Origin: Metopolophium dirhodum
Lineage: Eukaryota; Arthropoda; Insecta; Hemiptera; Aphididae
DNA: 64,000 nt
Direction of reading: 5' to 3'
Assembly (NCBI RefSeq): GCF_019925205.1
Contig: NC_083566.1
Location: 4,588,001 to 4,652,000 of the forward strand
In this document: piece after piece, positions 14,801 through 26,712 of the stretch
Layout: each line of letters begins with the position of its first letter
Numbering within the stretch: position 1 is the stretch's first letter
Notes under the pieces: generated by a model
What the model saw: only the letters and a program-made list of their open reading frames with translations
Told to the model about the DNA's origin: nothing
Databases searched by the model: none
Made by a program: the position numbers and the translations under genes

Positions 14801-15540
14801 ATTATGCTTGTAACATAATATTTTACAAGTTACACCACCAACGTGTTGCTTCTGATGCAGCTATCTCGTGTCACTTGTTCTTAGAAAACATTCATATTAT
14901 ATGGAAACATTTTTGTTAATACCAGATCTAAAATTAAATAACTAATTGTAAGTATTAACAACGCTGCTAGAAATTCCATAATTAATATTATTTTCTATAT
15001 ATTATGTATTAAAATAAAATATATGTAGTAACATAATTTTACTAAGCCTCTATAGTTTTTTTTTATACATTATGTTTTTGAGGATAAAAGTCTAAAATAA
15101 TAATTTTGTTTATGCTATATTTTAGACATCTTTCTCTGACTGTTTTGAATTTTCAAACTACAGAAACATCTTTAAAGCTCGTTAGATTAAGTTAACTCAC
15201 GAGTTTTGAGTGGATATAGACGCACTTATTTCTATTCGAATTAGCCATTAGTTATTTAATGCACGATGAAATTATAATATTAACTCCGATGCACATTAAC
15301 CGCGATTGCATATAAACTCGGTAATACCAAAATGATTGCGTTCTGCTGTTCGCGTTTAGTTTCATTAGTTTAAATATTAGAGTACTTAAAAAGTAACAAC
15401 ATTGTCCGTTTCACTGTGGTTTTATTCAATATTTTAATTTTAAATAAAGTCAAAGTTTTAACTTTAACTGAAATATCCACTTTATTTTTATGATGAGTTT
15501 GAACAAATAAGTCTAATTACATTGTAACTATGTAGTAGAT

Positions 15541-15855
15541 CAGGGCGGTCCAACCCGCAGCCCTCATAGCTTATTTTGTGGGTGTCCTTGGCATAATATG
15601 TAGTACATAATATTATATTTAATAATTTTAGTATTTATATGTGTGATGAATTTAATAAAAACTAAGGCGGTGGAAGATATTAATGACAGTATTAATCTAT
15701 ACGTATTTTTTATAGTATAATAATTTGTTTATTTATATTATAATATGTTTGTTATAAAATAAAATACAAATATTTTTTTTTCTATCGTCAGCCCCCTTAG
15801 TGTTTAAAAATGTGTGTAAATTGGCTGGCCAACCACAAAAGGTTGGACCACCCTG
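15541..15855. mobile_element. hAT-type MITE, 315 bp
   Basis: The ends are CAGGGCGGTCCAACC and GGTTGGACCACCCTG, a 15-bp terminal inverted repeat with one mismatch. The CAGGG start and the paired CCAACC...GGTTGG subterminal sequence are characteristic of hAT elements. The flanks suggest a decayed 8-bp target duplication: TAGTAGAT on the left and, two bases outside the right end, TATTAGAT. The interior is AT-rich with no transposase frame, so the element is non-autonomous. Confidence 0.8.
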
Positions 15856-18800
15856 TTTATTAGATAAGACTTAGCTAAATTATTTGTCACTTTATTTATC
15901 GACTAAGAAATTATTGATTGGTTCATATCAGCACTCTCAATCCCGCAGGTAGTACAACTGTGTCAATGACACGGATACCGAATAAAATAAGTTAAATAAA
16001 CACGTCTATTCGTTTGACTAGATTCGTAAATCGATAATTATTTACATTCATAAAGAAATTACAAAATTATTTACGGTATAATTATTTTTAAATCTAATTG
16101 TTTTGAATCAGATTTTATAATATATTTTTGAATTACAGCTTACGACCTATGTTATCCGGTCGTTTTGGGCTGTGCTAACTGTGCAATTGTTAAAACGTGC
16201 TATTCGCAAACGAGTAACGACCAACAACATTTTTTACCTGAAAGATTAATTATGTACAACAATCAACTTCACGGTTATTTACACCGATCACAAGTAAAAA
16301 ACTTCCGGAAAACGACTGCGAGCACTACCCTTAGACATATCACATATTATTATTATTTTCACGTATTATTTCGTGACTAAAATTCAAAATCACATGTGCT
16401 TGCCATATCATATAATATTATTATATCACAATAAACTCGTTCGGCCAAACTGGACAACATGAAGATGAGATATAAGATAGTATCGAGAGCTTGATGTAGG
16501 TATACGCATACGCGTATGTGAAACGTTGAAATTCAAACAAAAAAATTGAATAGGTAATAGTTTCATATTATTAGTTGTTACACCTATGTAGTTCTGTACA
16601 ACTATTATTATGTAGAAATGCGTATACAGGCAACGCCAGACTCCAGGCAATACTTTCTGCTCAACAGGAAATATTGTATCTTTTTAAAGTTGGTATAATA
16701 TCCAAGCAGACGGCTATTTGTTTTCATTTTCATTTTTTTTTTTTTATAATAGAAAATCATTTGCGAACATATTTAGATATTCTTATAATATATTTCTAAA
16801 CTGTTGACAACTTGTTTGTGCACAAAATGCATAAAACCAATTTTTGGATACAGGATGAGTACCATAATGATGAGTATAATACGTAGGTAATAACTAATTC
16901 GACGATTTGGAGCTATACAGTACACAAGTTATGCGTACACTCTGTAGCAGTGTACGTGGTCAAATTTTATTGAAAAAAATGTTTCTATTGGTCGGAAATT
17001 GATTCAGTTGTGTTTTTGTGCGCAAATGATTTGAAAAGGTAAATGTGTAGTTGCAACCTATAAAAGTCGCTATGCCCACCGGCTAAGACGTCGTACCCAT
17101 AATATGGCTATGTACTCTAACCGGGCAACGCGTATATATTACCCTATTTACCCTTCCTATTGCAGACGACAAGATACTATTTTAGTGAGTTAACACCGAG
17201 CAAAGTATAATAATATAGTATAGATATTAGGTACATAGGCCGCGTGCAACGTGTATCACATTGCCCGGAACATAGATACCCACAATAAATGTATTATCTA
17301 TATCAATTGTGTACGGCTGTCACCCGGCCACAGTGTGTACAGCGTGCGTATTCGGCATTGCGACTTTTCGAAATCGTCCCGAATTCTATACCCATACAAA
17401 TTATTGGCATTATTATTATTATGTATCTTGTGCATTTCCCTAGCAATAATACTATGGTCAATATATAATGAAAACGACGGCGTGATTTGGCATAAAATAA
17501 TATTATTTTAGGCAGACTTATTACAACGAATATTACGGTTTAAACGAGCCTATCAGCGGGTTGCGTAAAATAAAATCTACCGTTTGCACACATAATAACA
17601 TATAATATAAGAATGTGTTTGGTAATCATTTTTGTTTTTTTTCACTTTTTTTTTGCCGGATTTTTCTCCGTTCGTTTAATAGTAGAATAATATTTTGCTA
17701 AAACATGTGTTACGAGTTTCAAAGAACGAATTTACGGTACTGACTATTACAAATAATAATAATAATAATAATCGTAATAATAATGATATACTTCGTAGGC
17801 CCCCACACGAACATGTTCAGTGGGGCCCATATTATCTTCTTGAAGAATAAATACAAATAAAAAAAATAAAATACTAGGTGATCCGTTTAACGTAAGATAC
17901 TCGTTGTTTTAAAAACTATATTGACTTTTTTTAAATACTTTTTTTAGTGAAAAGTTTCATGTTATGTAATCCTCTTCATCATTATTACTTGTTGTGCTTA
18001 ACTGTATAGTTGTATATTTTCATATTAAATAAAAAAAAAAAATTCTTTATTCCAAAGTATAATATGCTCCCTGTCCAAATTTTGTTTTTCATAGATCGAA
18101 ATACTCTGAATATTCTGATTAGGATTATGAAATTGAAATATACGTTGTTAATGAAAAGAGTTTTGACTTAAAAAATGATGAAAAATTTAATTTGTTTCCA
18201 TAAATGTTTTTTTAACGAATTGAAATGATGTAAAAGAAGTAATTTCAAAATCATTAGTAGATTAGAAGTTGTTTCATATTTTCTGAAATAATGAACGTCT
18301 TACGTTTTAAAATTTAAAAACCCGTATATTAAGTACACGTCGAATTTACATTATTAGCACATAATATTAATTTAATCTTTACTTTTGTTCCAACAAACAT
18401 TCTTTTTTTTCCATTTCTATTTGTACCTACTTAAGTTCATATTTCAAACTAAACTGTTATGCCGATGTTAAATAAGTTTAGCTTGTAACTCTATATTCAC
18501 CTCGTAAAATCGACTGTTTGTGCGAAAATTACAAAAATAAATATATATTAAATAGTATTGGTTTGATCATTAAGTATATTTTACCAGACTTTGCCGCTCG
18601 CACATCTCCGTATTGGTATTCAATCGTTCTCATTTAGATAGCTGTGATGCGTTGAGTATATTAGTTCAAAAGTTTCATTGTTGACCTATTCATATTATTA
18701 TGTAGGTACCTATAATAGATAGGTATATTATTTGTGAATAATATTATGATGTCACGTCGAGTTGGCAACTTACTAATAAAATAACGAATACATGGGAAAA

Positions 18801-21138
18801 ATATGTATGCATTCAATATTGTTGTTCTATATTTATTACTATATCATAATTTGTAACATAATAATCACATATAGCATTAGTTAAGGTTTTAATTTAATCA
18901 TAAAATAATCATTTTCGGTTGTATTATTATTATTATTGTTATTATTATACTGTTAAAATACTTGTGTATATTTGGTTCTCGCATTCGAACCGTAGCGATT
19001 TTTAAATGACAAATATACGATAATGATATGACGTAATATAGGTATAGGTAATCGAAATTTATCCGTTTCTATATTTTAATATTGAATATTGTTATATACC
19101 TATACAATATACATAAATACGACTTTTTAAATTTGTTTAATACCATGAATGATGGTAAGTGTTTATATATATATATATTTACATTAGTAGTAACGTCACA
19201 TACAACATAAATAGGTGCTATAGTTCGGTATTTTGTCTGCTGCTATAATTGCAATTTTACCGAACACCGTAATGTTAATTTTTAACAATTATCTCTCGTT
19301 AAACTCGATTAAATAATGGAGTTATAAAAGTAATTAGAAGACATTTTAGGATATCAAAAAACAAAATACTAGATTTGAAAAAATGATACACGTCGAGACT
19401 ATATATATAATATATTTTAAGCTACGTGAATTAAGAAGAATCTTAATTTTTTTTAGTCGAATTGCAAAAAAAATATTTCATGAGAATTTAAAAAAAAACA
19501 TCTGTTCCCTATAAAATTTAAAAAAAAAAATGCAGTAAAACATTATTTAATTAAATCTCAATTTGTATAAAAAAATGTATATTCATTTTTTTAAATGTAT
19601 GAGAAAATCACATTGTAAATCTGTAATATGTAAGGTAATACATATGGGTAGACCTAAGTAATTTTATCAACTATAGCTATCGGTCGACGTATTGTTTAAT
19701 TTATTTTATGTGATTCTTATCACTATAATAATAACATAATGTCTCACTTTATATATTATTATTATTATTAATTATTAATTCTATGAAAACCCTCAGTTAA
19801 ATACCGTTGATTATGGCTACGTATGTTAGTTTAGGCTTTAGACATTACTTTTATATTAGAAAAATACATAAAATGCATAATCTGCATAACTATACAATTA
19901 TACGGAATCGTGTAAATATTGGAGTTAATAGGTAGGGAGTGATGATATTATTAAGACAGACTAGAAATTATTATTAAGCAGTAAGAACCACCTGTAAACA
20001 GAGTATATAATATAAGGTATACAATGGCACGTTTAGTCTAATATATATATTACACTGTTATTGAGAATCAAGAGATGTGTTCTAATCCTTCCGTGTGCGT
20101 ACAGTAAACATATCGGAAGTTTTAACTACATTACACTTCGGGTCTGACAAAATTGTATAATAACACTAACTGATGTTGTGCAAACACCAAAACAACGGTT
20201 GCCTAATATCATAATACCAGCTAACTACTAAATCATATTATTCGTGTCATTTTCAAATGCCTACGCTTTCAATTTAATAAGCACTATTAAGCATAATATT
20301 ATACATACTATTATTAATATATTATATTATGTACTCATTATAAAAATTTTAAAAGGCGTTTTAAAAACAGTAGTCTATTGATCTATATATGCTCTTATAA
20401 TAATAATATAGAAGATATTATGGGGAAAAAACGACAAAAGGAGGGAATAGTATAATTATAAAAAAATAAAAAACCGACTAAAATAATAAAATTGGTGCAT
20501 GTCTTATTCCATACCTATACAAATATATGAAATACTCCCTCCATTAAACCTGCATTATAGGTAATCACTGCTTAGGAGGTACGAACACGAACCAAACGAT
20601 TATTATTCTTAACTGCAAAGTGCAAGCGGTCACATGGAATGATAACCAAGTTTCATATTGATTGATAATATCATATTCATATTATATGATATACCTTTGT
20701 CGATTTCATTAAAACGTCGCGAGATGATCGATAAACACCCAGCCACTGAACATTATCTGAAATGGTTCAAAACAAATTGCCATAAAACGGTTTGAGCATA
20801 TTACTAATTTTATCACCGTTTGGTTTACATAGGTATTATTAAAATATTGAAATCGAGTAGGTATGTTTTTCTCGTGTCGGGCAGCACACGATACATCATG
20901 ATATATTATAATTAAACATAATTTAATTACGTAATTTAATTTTTCTGATGGTTCCGTTCATCGTTTACCAGCCATGCCCGTTTGTTGTATTTTCTACTGC
21001 GATACAATATTAACATTTAACATAATGTTATTATAGGCTATATTAGCCTACATTAAACTATGATAGGTGCCTACTATTAGCCTTTCTGTATAATATATCA
21101 GACACCAAATCTATGAAAACAACTTTTTATTTTTTCCT
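15856..21138. other. AT-rich non-coding region
   Basis: No supported gene. A 71-codon open frame at 16,165-16,380 (+) has no recognisable domain. Minor items are (AAT)n at 17,755-17,774, a small GGCCCC-type inverted pair near 17,798-17,829 and (TTA)n at 18,926-18,946 and 19,757-19,770. Nothing else stands out. Confidence 0.65.
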
Positions 21139-21320
21139 TGTGTTATCGACGACGTTGCCGGGACTTCTTGCGAATTACTTCGGCAACGCCACCATCGTTT
21201 ATTAATTAATTAATAATAACATACAAATATTTACAGAACTCTCAGAAAGCCGGAGAGTACTTTCCATACAGCGATACAGCTAGTGTTTATGTATAGGCTC
21301 CGGGCGACCTGAGAGTGTAC
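21139..21320 (-). mobile_element. unclassified repeat family R1, copy 1
   Basis: Read on the minus strand this matches the segment at 30,379-30,552. Shared pieces, in order, are CAGGTCGC, ACACTAG, TACTCTCCGG...CTGAGAGTT, a long TTAATTAATAAACGATGG stretch, GGCGTTGCC, AAGTAATT and GGCAACGTC. An AATAAA signal lies inside. The layout (TATA-like segment, conserved middle, AATAAA) could fit a solo LTR, but I could not define TG...CA ends or a target duplication. The class therefore stays open. Confidence 0.6.
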
Positions 21321-22043
21321 ATTTAGTTTTTATTTTTGTTGGTTGAAGCTTTTGCTGGGCACTTTGCGGAGCGGCCTTAGCCTGCCGTCCTTCTAAGAAA
21401 ACAACTACTATAATTTATAGAAGTTATTTTTTTAATTTCGTTGTTTACATAGTATATTGCTCAAGACTCGTGTCTTTTGTCAGAAATACGCTAACTGGCG
21501 GTGTAGATAGACCAAGCTCGGTGCAAAACTGTTGCGGCGGAAAGCACTCGAGTATTTTATATAATATTATTTTCAAGTCGACAAACTACAACGTAAATGT
21601 GCAATATTATATTATGCAATAATAATTGTTTGGTACGAGTCACATACGCGTGTACACCTACTCAAAATCAATTTATCGAACCGATTGCTTTGAGATAATA
21701 ATCATGAAAATCATTTCTAGCTACATAAGGTATAGATACTATTAATATACTATATCATGTTGTAATAAATAAAGCAATATTTTAAATACCTATACAACAC
21801 TCATTTTTACTTTTTTTTGCTCATTACGTTTTTAATTGCGCATAATATACGACGAAGGTCTAGTTAAAACTATATACATGTTAGCTATTAGTTAGATCTA
21901 AATTTTGTTGTCATATTTTTATCCGTTTAATTTTTTAGATTGTTTATATATACTTTTATAAATTATTGTATGGTCATCCAAAAACGGAATTCTTTTAGCT
22001 TTAACACGTTTATATAGTACCTATATGTAAAACAATAATTATT

Positions 22044-22328
22044 TTATTTTTATTTTTGAACTTGAGCCCGGTGACTGTAACCATTGGCTGTTATAGGGGA
22101 TTATGAACTGCGGTTGGTAAAGGTTGGTACGGTAGGTAAGAAAACACGCGTGTGTGTACTGTGTATGTGTGGCAATAGGTTTTAACTACTACGAACCCGG
22201 GTGGTCACCCATCCGGGAACTAGTAGCAGCGGACGTTACTCACGTTACTTGTTTAGTTTCTTTTTATATACCTAGTACGTTCGTGTGCGGAGGGCCCCAG
22301 TAGCAGCCAACCCGCCGCGCCAAGCCTT
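22044..22328 (-). mobile_element. 5S-rRNA-like SINE with 12-bp target duplication
   Basis: The minus strand carries GGATGGGTGACC (plus-strand 22,203-22,214), the hallmark internal-promoter (box C) region of 5S rRNA, in the context AGTTCCCGGATGGGTGACCA. The minus-strand 3' end is A-rich (AAAAATAAAAATAAA). The unit is flanked by ACAATAATTATT (22,032-22,043) and ACAATAACTATT (22,329-22,340), 11 of 12 identical, which is a target-site duplication. 5S-derived SINEs (SINE3 class) are known from other animals, and this one resembles them in promoter type. The GC-rich minus-strand head (GCGCGGCGGGTTGGCTGCTA) is not 5S-like. Confidence 0.7.
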
Positions 22329-22340
22329 ACAATAACTATT

Positions 22341-23405
22341 ATACAGTTTAATAATCGAAATATTTATGCAGACAATTAACAATACAATGCGGTTAGGTAC
22401 CTACTCTATGATATTATATGCAGTCACCTATAGGCTATAATAATTATCGATGTCTTACAATAAATACATATTAAATCGTTCGAGAAACGATAATGATACA
22501 GCGTATAATATATAGTCTCGCGGTGGTAAAAAATGCATGCACACTATAATAACGCCGTGTGATAATTATAGCAGCTATCGTCATATTATGCGTACATCTG
22601 CGTGAATATGTCGAAGAAAAACGCGGCAATTGCATTTCAACATACAATATTATATATGATTGGAACGTTTCGAGTTAACGACGTTTGTATAGCTCACTAA
22701 AAAAAAAAAAAAAAAAAATAATAATAGTAATAAATAAATGATAATAAGTAGAAGAAAAAGAAAAAGGAGTCGACTTACTGATTCGGCCTCTAGTCGTTGA
22801 CATCACTTAACCCCGGTTTAGAAAACTATCGCCGTGGACCGCGCGGATTATTAACTCATTTTTATTGTCGTCCCATAATGGTGGTCGAATTCATTAAGCG
22901 GGTTCACTCGCATGCTGCACTGTTTCTATATTTATTATTTAATATCGTATATACACTGCACACACGCGCGCGCGCGACTTGGGCTGGCCAAATGCGAATT
23001 TAACACCAGCGTCGATTTTTGCAAATTACAAACAGTTTAAGTTTGACTCTGCAGTGCGATATGATATAATATGCGATATCGTATATTACGCTGTGCGCAA
23101 GCGTTTAATTTTGTACACATTATTATTATGAAGACGTGTATGACGTACCTACCATTAGTGTTGTTGTTGCCGCGGTGTGGCCGGGAAACTGGCCGTCGAC
23201 TCGTCCAACACGAAACGCGATACCTCCTATATAGCTATCTTATATAATAATATCCATAAGACTTGCACAGATATTACAGGGTATACAGGGTGTTTGATGT
23301 GTAACTGGAATGAGTTTCGATATCATTTTTTTTTCCTTTATCGAAAACAGCAGCGATCGTATTCAGCGGTCGACCACCGCGTTTTGTCGATTATTTTTTT
23401 CCGCA
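22341..23405. other. non-coding region with poly-A and CpG-rich patch
   Basis: Contains an A19 run at 22,700-22,718 and a moderately GC-rich patch at 22,797-22,990 with a (CG)n core near 22,963-22,976. Small open frames at 22,797-23,003 and 23,177-23,452 have no recognisable features. The second runs into the transposon starting at 23,414, so it is not a natural gene. Confidence 0.55.
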
Positions 23406-23413
23406 GTGAAATG

Positions 23414-23890
23414 CAAGGCTGGGCATTGACGCGAGTTAAAAAGTTAATTTGATTTTAACTTCTTTACTTAACTATAGTTGCTTTTGGCTTTTCATTAACT
23501 TAACTGTTACCTTACTACATTTCTTTCTTAATTAACGTGAAATTAACGAGTTAATTTTTCATTTTAAGAAGTAAGTTAAGTTAATTTATTTTGTTTTTAA
23601 TTTTATAATATTTCACTATTTCAGATTATTTTGTTTTCATGTCAAAAAATGTGTATCGTTAATTGTTTAAAGTTAAGAATTCATATCATTAGAATCTAAC
23701 TTATATGGAAATACTGTATGAAGTATAAACACTATATCCTATAATTTAGTTTTGGGTTGGAAAAAAATTAAGTATGCTAGCGTTGTATAAACAAGTTAAC
23801 TTTTTTTTAACTTGATAAAAAGTTAACAAAATGTGTGTATTAACTTTTAACTTAACTGAGTTAAAAAATGCATTACCTTGCCCAGCCTTG
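23414..23890. mobile_element. hAT-type MITE, 477 bp, perfect 8-bp target duplication
   Basis: The ends are CAAGGCTGGGCA and TGCCCAGCCTTG, a perfect 12-bp terminal inverted repeat. GTGAAATG is duplicated directly on both sides (23,406-23,413 and 23,891-23,898), the 8-bp signature of hAT insertion. Just inside both ends are many TTAACTT/AAGTTAA motifs in both orientations, resembling subterminal transposase-binding repeats. There is no transposase frame, so it must have been mobilised in trans. The perfect target duplication suggests a fairly recent insertion. Confidence 0.93.
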
Positions 23891-24593
23891 GTGAAATGTA
23901 TATAATAATACAATATAATATTATAACTCAGATCTAGGCGGTGTGTACAGTATAATATTATTCAATATTGTAAGATAAATATTATAGAATATGCGCATGG
24001 TGAAAATACAATAATTATCAAACTTTGATATTATATATAATATGGAAAGTGGTAATATTGATGCAGTACGATATTTTCATTTCTATTGATAGGTATCGCG
24101 TATAGTATTATGACAAGTAAATTTACTAGTGATTTTTTTTACTCTAATGTAATAATAGCTTCTTTTTAACTATTTATTAATTTATCATTTTATTTTATAC
24201 CAACAAAAAAAAAATACATTTTAATAATTAAAAGTTATATCGTAGAAATAAATTAGTTAAAATAATATTCGGCTAATTATTTTGCTATATAATTGGATAG
24301 ATATCTGATTAAATAGTTAAATTTATTTGCAGGCAAAAAATAAATAAACAGAAAATATAAACTAATATTAATAAATTTAATGCGGATAACACTCATTTTT
24401 TCAAAAAAATAACGTATTTGAAAATATTTTTTTACTTTAATAATCAACATTTTTCTAAAAAAAATGTATTTATTTTTTACCTTTCTTAGTGATAACATTC
24501 GTTTATAATTCTTACTCCATAGCATATATTATATAATATTATTCGGAGTAGGTACTTCAATATATTAAAATCGAATTTCAGACGAGTAGTTTA

Positions 24594-24720
24594 TGATTTA
24601 TAAGTATTCAAAGTTTAGATAAACGGAGTGGATTGGTACACTGGTACAGGCCAGGTACCCTACACAATGTTGGTTCGCTACTCCGCTCATCAAAACTTTA
24701 AATACTTATAAGTTATAATA
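24594..24720. mobile_element. short inverted-repeat element
   Basis: The left arm (24,594-24,632; TTATAAGTATTCAAAGTTTA, then CGGAGTGG) is repeated inverted at 24,677-24,719 (CTACTCCGCTCATC, then AACTTTAAATACTTATAA). The arms are about 40 bp with a few mismatches, separated by a roughly 45-bp GC-richer loop containing GGTACAGGCCAGGTACC. It looks like a small fold-back or MITE. Target duplication is not clear. Confidence 0.6.
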
Positions 24721-24984
24721 TAACTTATACACTTAAAGTAGTCTGAACAGAGTCCGCTTTGGAATATTAAATTAAAAACGTTCGTTGTCGTTCAAAAGAG
24801 TAAAAAATATAATTTTGTTCCGAGAAGGTTGTTTGCAACGACCCCTATAGAGTCGTGTAGACGAACTATTTTCAAAGACGAGGGTTTTCATAAAGAAAAA
24901 TGAGTGCGTCTCGCGCGTTAAACGGATTATCCCGTAAATGTATACATGTAAGCATTTCTAACATACATGTTACATAATATGTAC

Positions 24985-25132
24985 ATCGCATTTGCGCGAG
25001 ACTTTGGGCACACGAATTACCGCGGGTGCCGATCGCCGGAAATGGGATACTGCAGTGGTTTTGGATCGGCGTCGTCCTCAGACCGTGACAAACCCCGCCG
25101 CCGGCGTTGAATCGAAACCCGAGTGTAGAAAA
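24985..25132 (+). promoter_or_regulatory. CpG-rich candidate promoter / 5' UTR (exon 1a)
   Basis: A GC- and CpG-rich stretch that ends in AT-rich DNA on both sides and leads directly into the ATG at 25,133. The same arrangement (CpG-rich leader, then ATG, then splice donor) is seen at 49.9-50.5 kb. No TATA box is assigned. Inferred from composition and position only. Confidence 0.35.
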
Positions 25133-25168
25133 ATGACTGTCGAGGAAGCCGTTAATCCTTGTGACAAT
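25133..25168 (+). CDS. candidate first coding exon 1a (12 codons)
   Basis: The ATG at 25,133 has a good context (GAAAAATGA) and is the first in-frame ATG after a stop at 24,959. It encodes MTVEEAVNPCDN and could end at the GTAAAG donor starting at 25,169. It stops in phase 0, and the exon at 25,741 opens in phase 0, so the two join in frame across a 572-bp intron. If unspliced, the frame continues 12 more codons to a stop at 25,205-25,207, so it could instead be a short upstream ORF. The donor lacks G at position +5, which weakens the case. I do not recognise the peptide. Confidence 0.35.
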
Positions 25169-25740
25169 GTAAAGGAAGGAAACAACGGTTCATCGGTTCC
25201 CTTTTGACTGATTGAACTCGTTGGGGGGACGACACATCCAGCGCGGTTGCGGTAGATGATAAAAACAAAACGAAAAAAAAAATAAATAAAACACAATAAA
25301 TTACCCCGCCGAGGGGAAACGCAAAAGAAAAGAACCGCCTGCCGTTCGAACTGCAGTTTATAGTGGGCGCATAAGGAGAAAACCCTCATCGTCGTCGACG
25401 ATGATTTCATTTTGTTTACTTTGTTACTGCACAGGCCGAGGCCCGAAAACATAAGTTTATACCGCACGATAAAGACAATGTGATAACAACAATAACGATA
25501 AGATCGAATACAATATTAATCGACTAAATAGAGTGTATTGTTATAATATTATTATAGTATTACTAAAATACATTATATATTTTTTTACGGACTGTATAAT
25601 AAATTAGTATAATAATAGTATGACGTCAGTGTATCGTGTACAATATAATATAGTTCGCGTCTGTCCTCACAATTTTATAATATTTAACATGTGATTTTTA
25701 TGAATAAAAAAACAATAAATGTGTTTTCTTTTTTGTACAG

Positions 25741-25822
25741 AATCAATCAATGTCATTGACTCCACACTTACAAGGATCCACGTCACCGGTCTCTACAGCA
25801 AACGACGGACAACTCGGACCAG
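25741..25822 (+). CDS. internal coding exon, protein unknown
   Basis: A strong acceptor (TTTTCTTTTTTGTACAG) is followed by 82 bp open in the first frame and a donor CAG|GTATAA at 25,823. The peptide begins NQSMSLTPHLQG and ends ANDGQLGP, with one leftover G (phase 1). It is rich in Ser, Thr, Pro and Gln, as in the disordered N-terminal regions of many regulatory proteins. Base composition is higher in G+C than both flanks. The frame starting at the third exon base is also open; I prefer the first because of its composition and its phase match to 25,133-25,168. Its end phase equals that of the 50,396-50,486 exon, so both could splice to the same downstream exon. Function unknown. Confidence 0.6.
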
Positions 25823-26279
25823 GTATAATAATTTTATTATTGTTTTTATTTAATATAAAGATGTTTTTTTTTTTTTAATTTTTGCACATTTCGGGTTTAG
25901 CACTTTAGCCCACAAACTTCATAGATCAAAAAATCCTAGTCGACGGTAGCATTATTATCTAATCCTTATGGATGCTATAAAGACCCCATATATAATATTA
26001 TATAATATGCAAATATTTAGATATCAAAACGTTAATTCGAATATTAATACGGCAGGTTGTACTAACTTTTGCCGAAAACAAATCGCATTTTAGGTATATT
26101 ATGCTTAGTAAATTAGTAAACTATTATAACAATATTTCATAGTATAGGTTATAGTCGTTATAGGTATAAAGTAATCTAAAATGTTGAAAGTTTCATTGTG
26201 TAGGTATATTTAATATTAATACATACAATGGTGAAGAGATTCTAGTAACTCGAATAATATTTTTTTGAATTACAACAAA
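25823..26279 (+). other. start of a long intron
   Basis: AT-rich DNA downstream of the 25,822 donor. No acceptor followed by a convincing coding stretch was found before the element at 26,280. If the exon belongs to a gene continuing past 64,000, the intron would exceed 38 kb. Confidence 0.45.
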
Positions 26280-26712
26280 TTACTAAAATCGTTATTTTTA
26301 TTTTAAATATCCAATTTTGACGAGATATGAACTTGAAATGCAACTTATAAAAAACAAATGATGCGTATTATGCAATTTTGAGATGTTTATGTTTCTGTAA
26401 TAATAATTTATGAGAAACTTTGAACCCATACAATTTTTAATCCTCAATATTATTAAAATTTAAAATTTAAACTATAAAATAATTTTCATATTTTAGTGAT
26501 TTTGACAAATGTTGTAAACATTTGATCTTTAAACGCTTTTTTAAAAAAAAATTAAGAGTATCAACTAGATTCAATTTTCCACTAGAAATCACTGTCAATG
26601 TTGAACATTACTGCTCTTAACGGTGACGCTTCACACATCATTAAAATAAGTTAAACAGTTGTATACAAATTTCTAATATAAATAAAAATTCAACGCTCTG
26701 CGCAGAATCTAA
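26280..26712 (-). mobile_element. GATTCTGAG-ended element family, copy 2 (truncated)
   Basis: On the minus strand the end reads AGATTCTGCGCAGAGCGTTG, close to the left end of the 7.8-kb copy. It is followed by GAATCTAGTTGATAC (plus-strand 26,561-26,575), matching GAATCTAGTTGGTGC there. The rest is AT-rich and strongly diverged. The opposite terminus could not be found, so the outer boundary at 26,280 is approximate and the copy is probably truncated. Confidence 0.5.

Noticed and set aside
24977..25110. Alternative ATG frame at about 24,980 ending in a basic run before a TGA
   Set aside because: Overlaps the 25,133 leader in another frame, has no donor before its stop and is likely a 5'-UTR frame at most.
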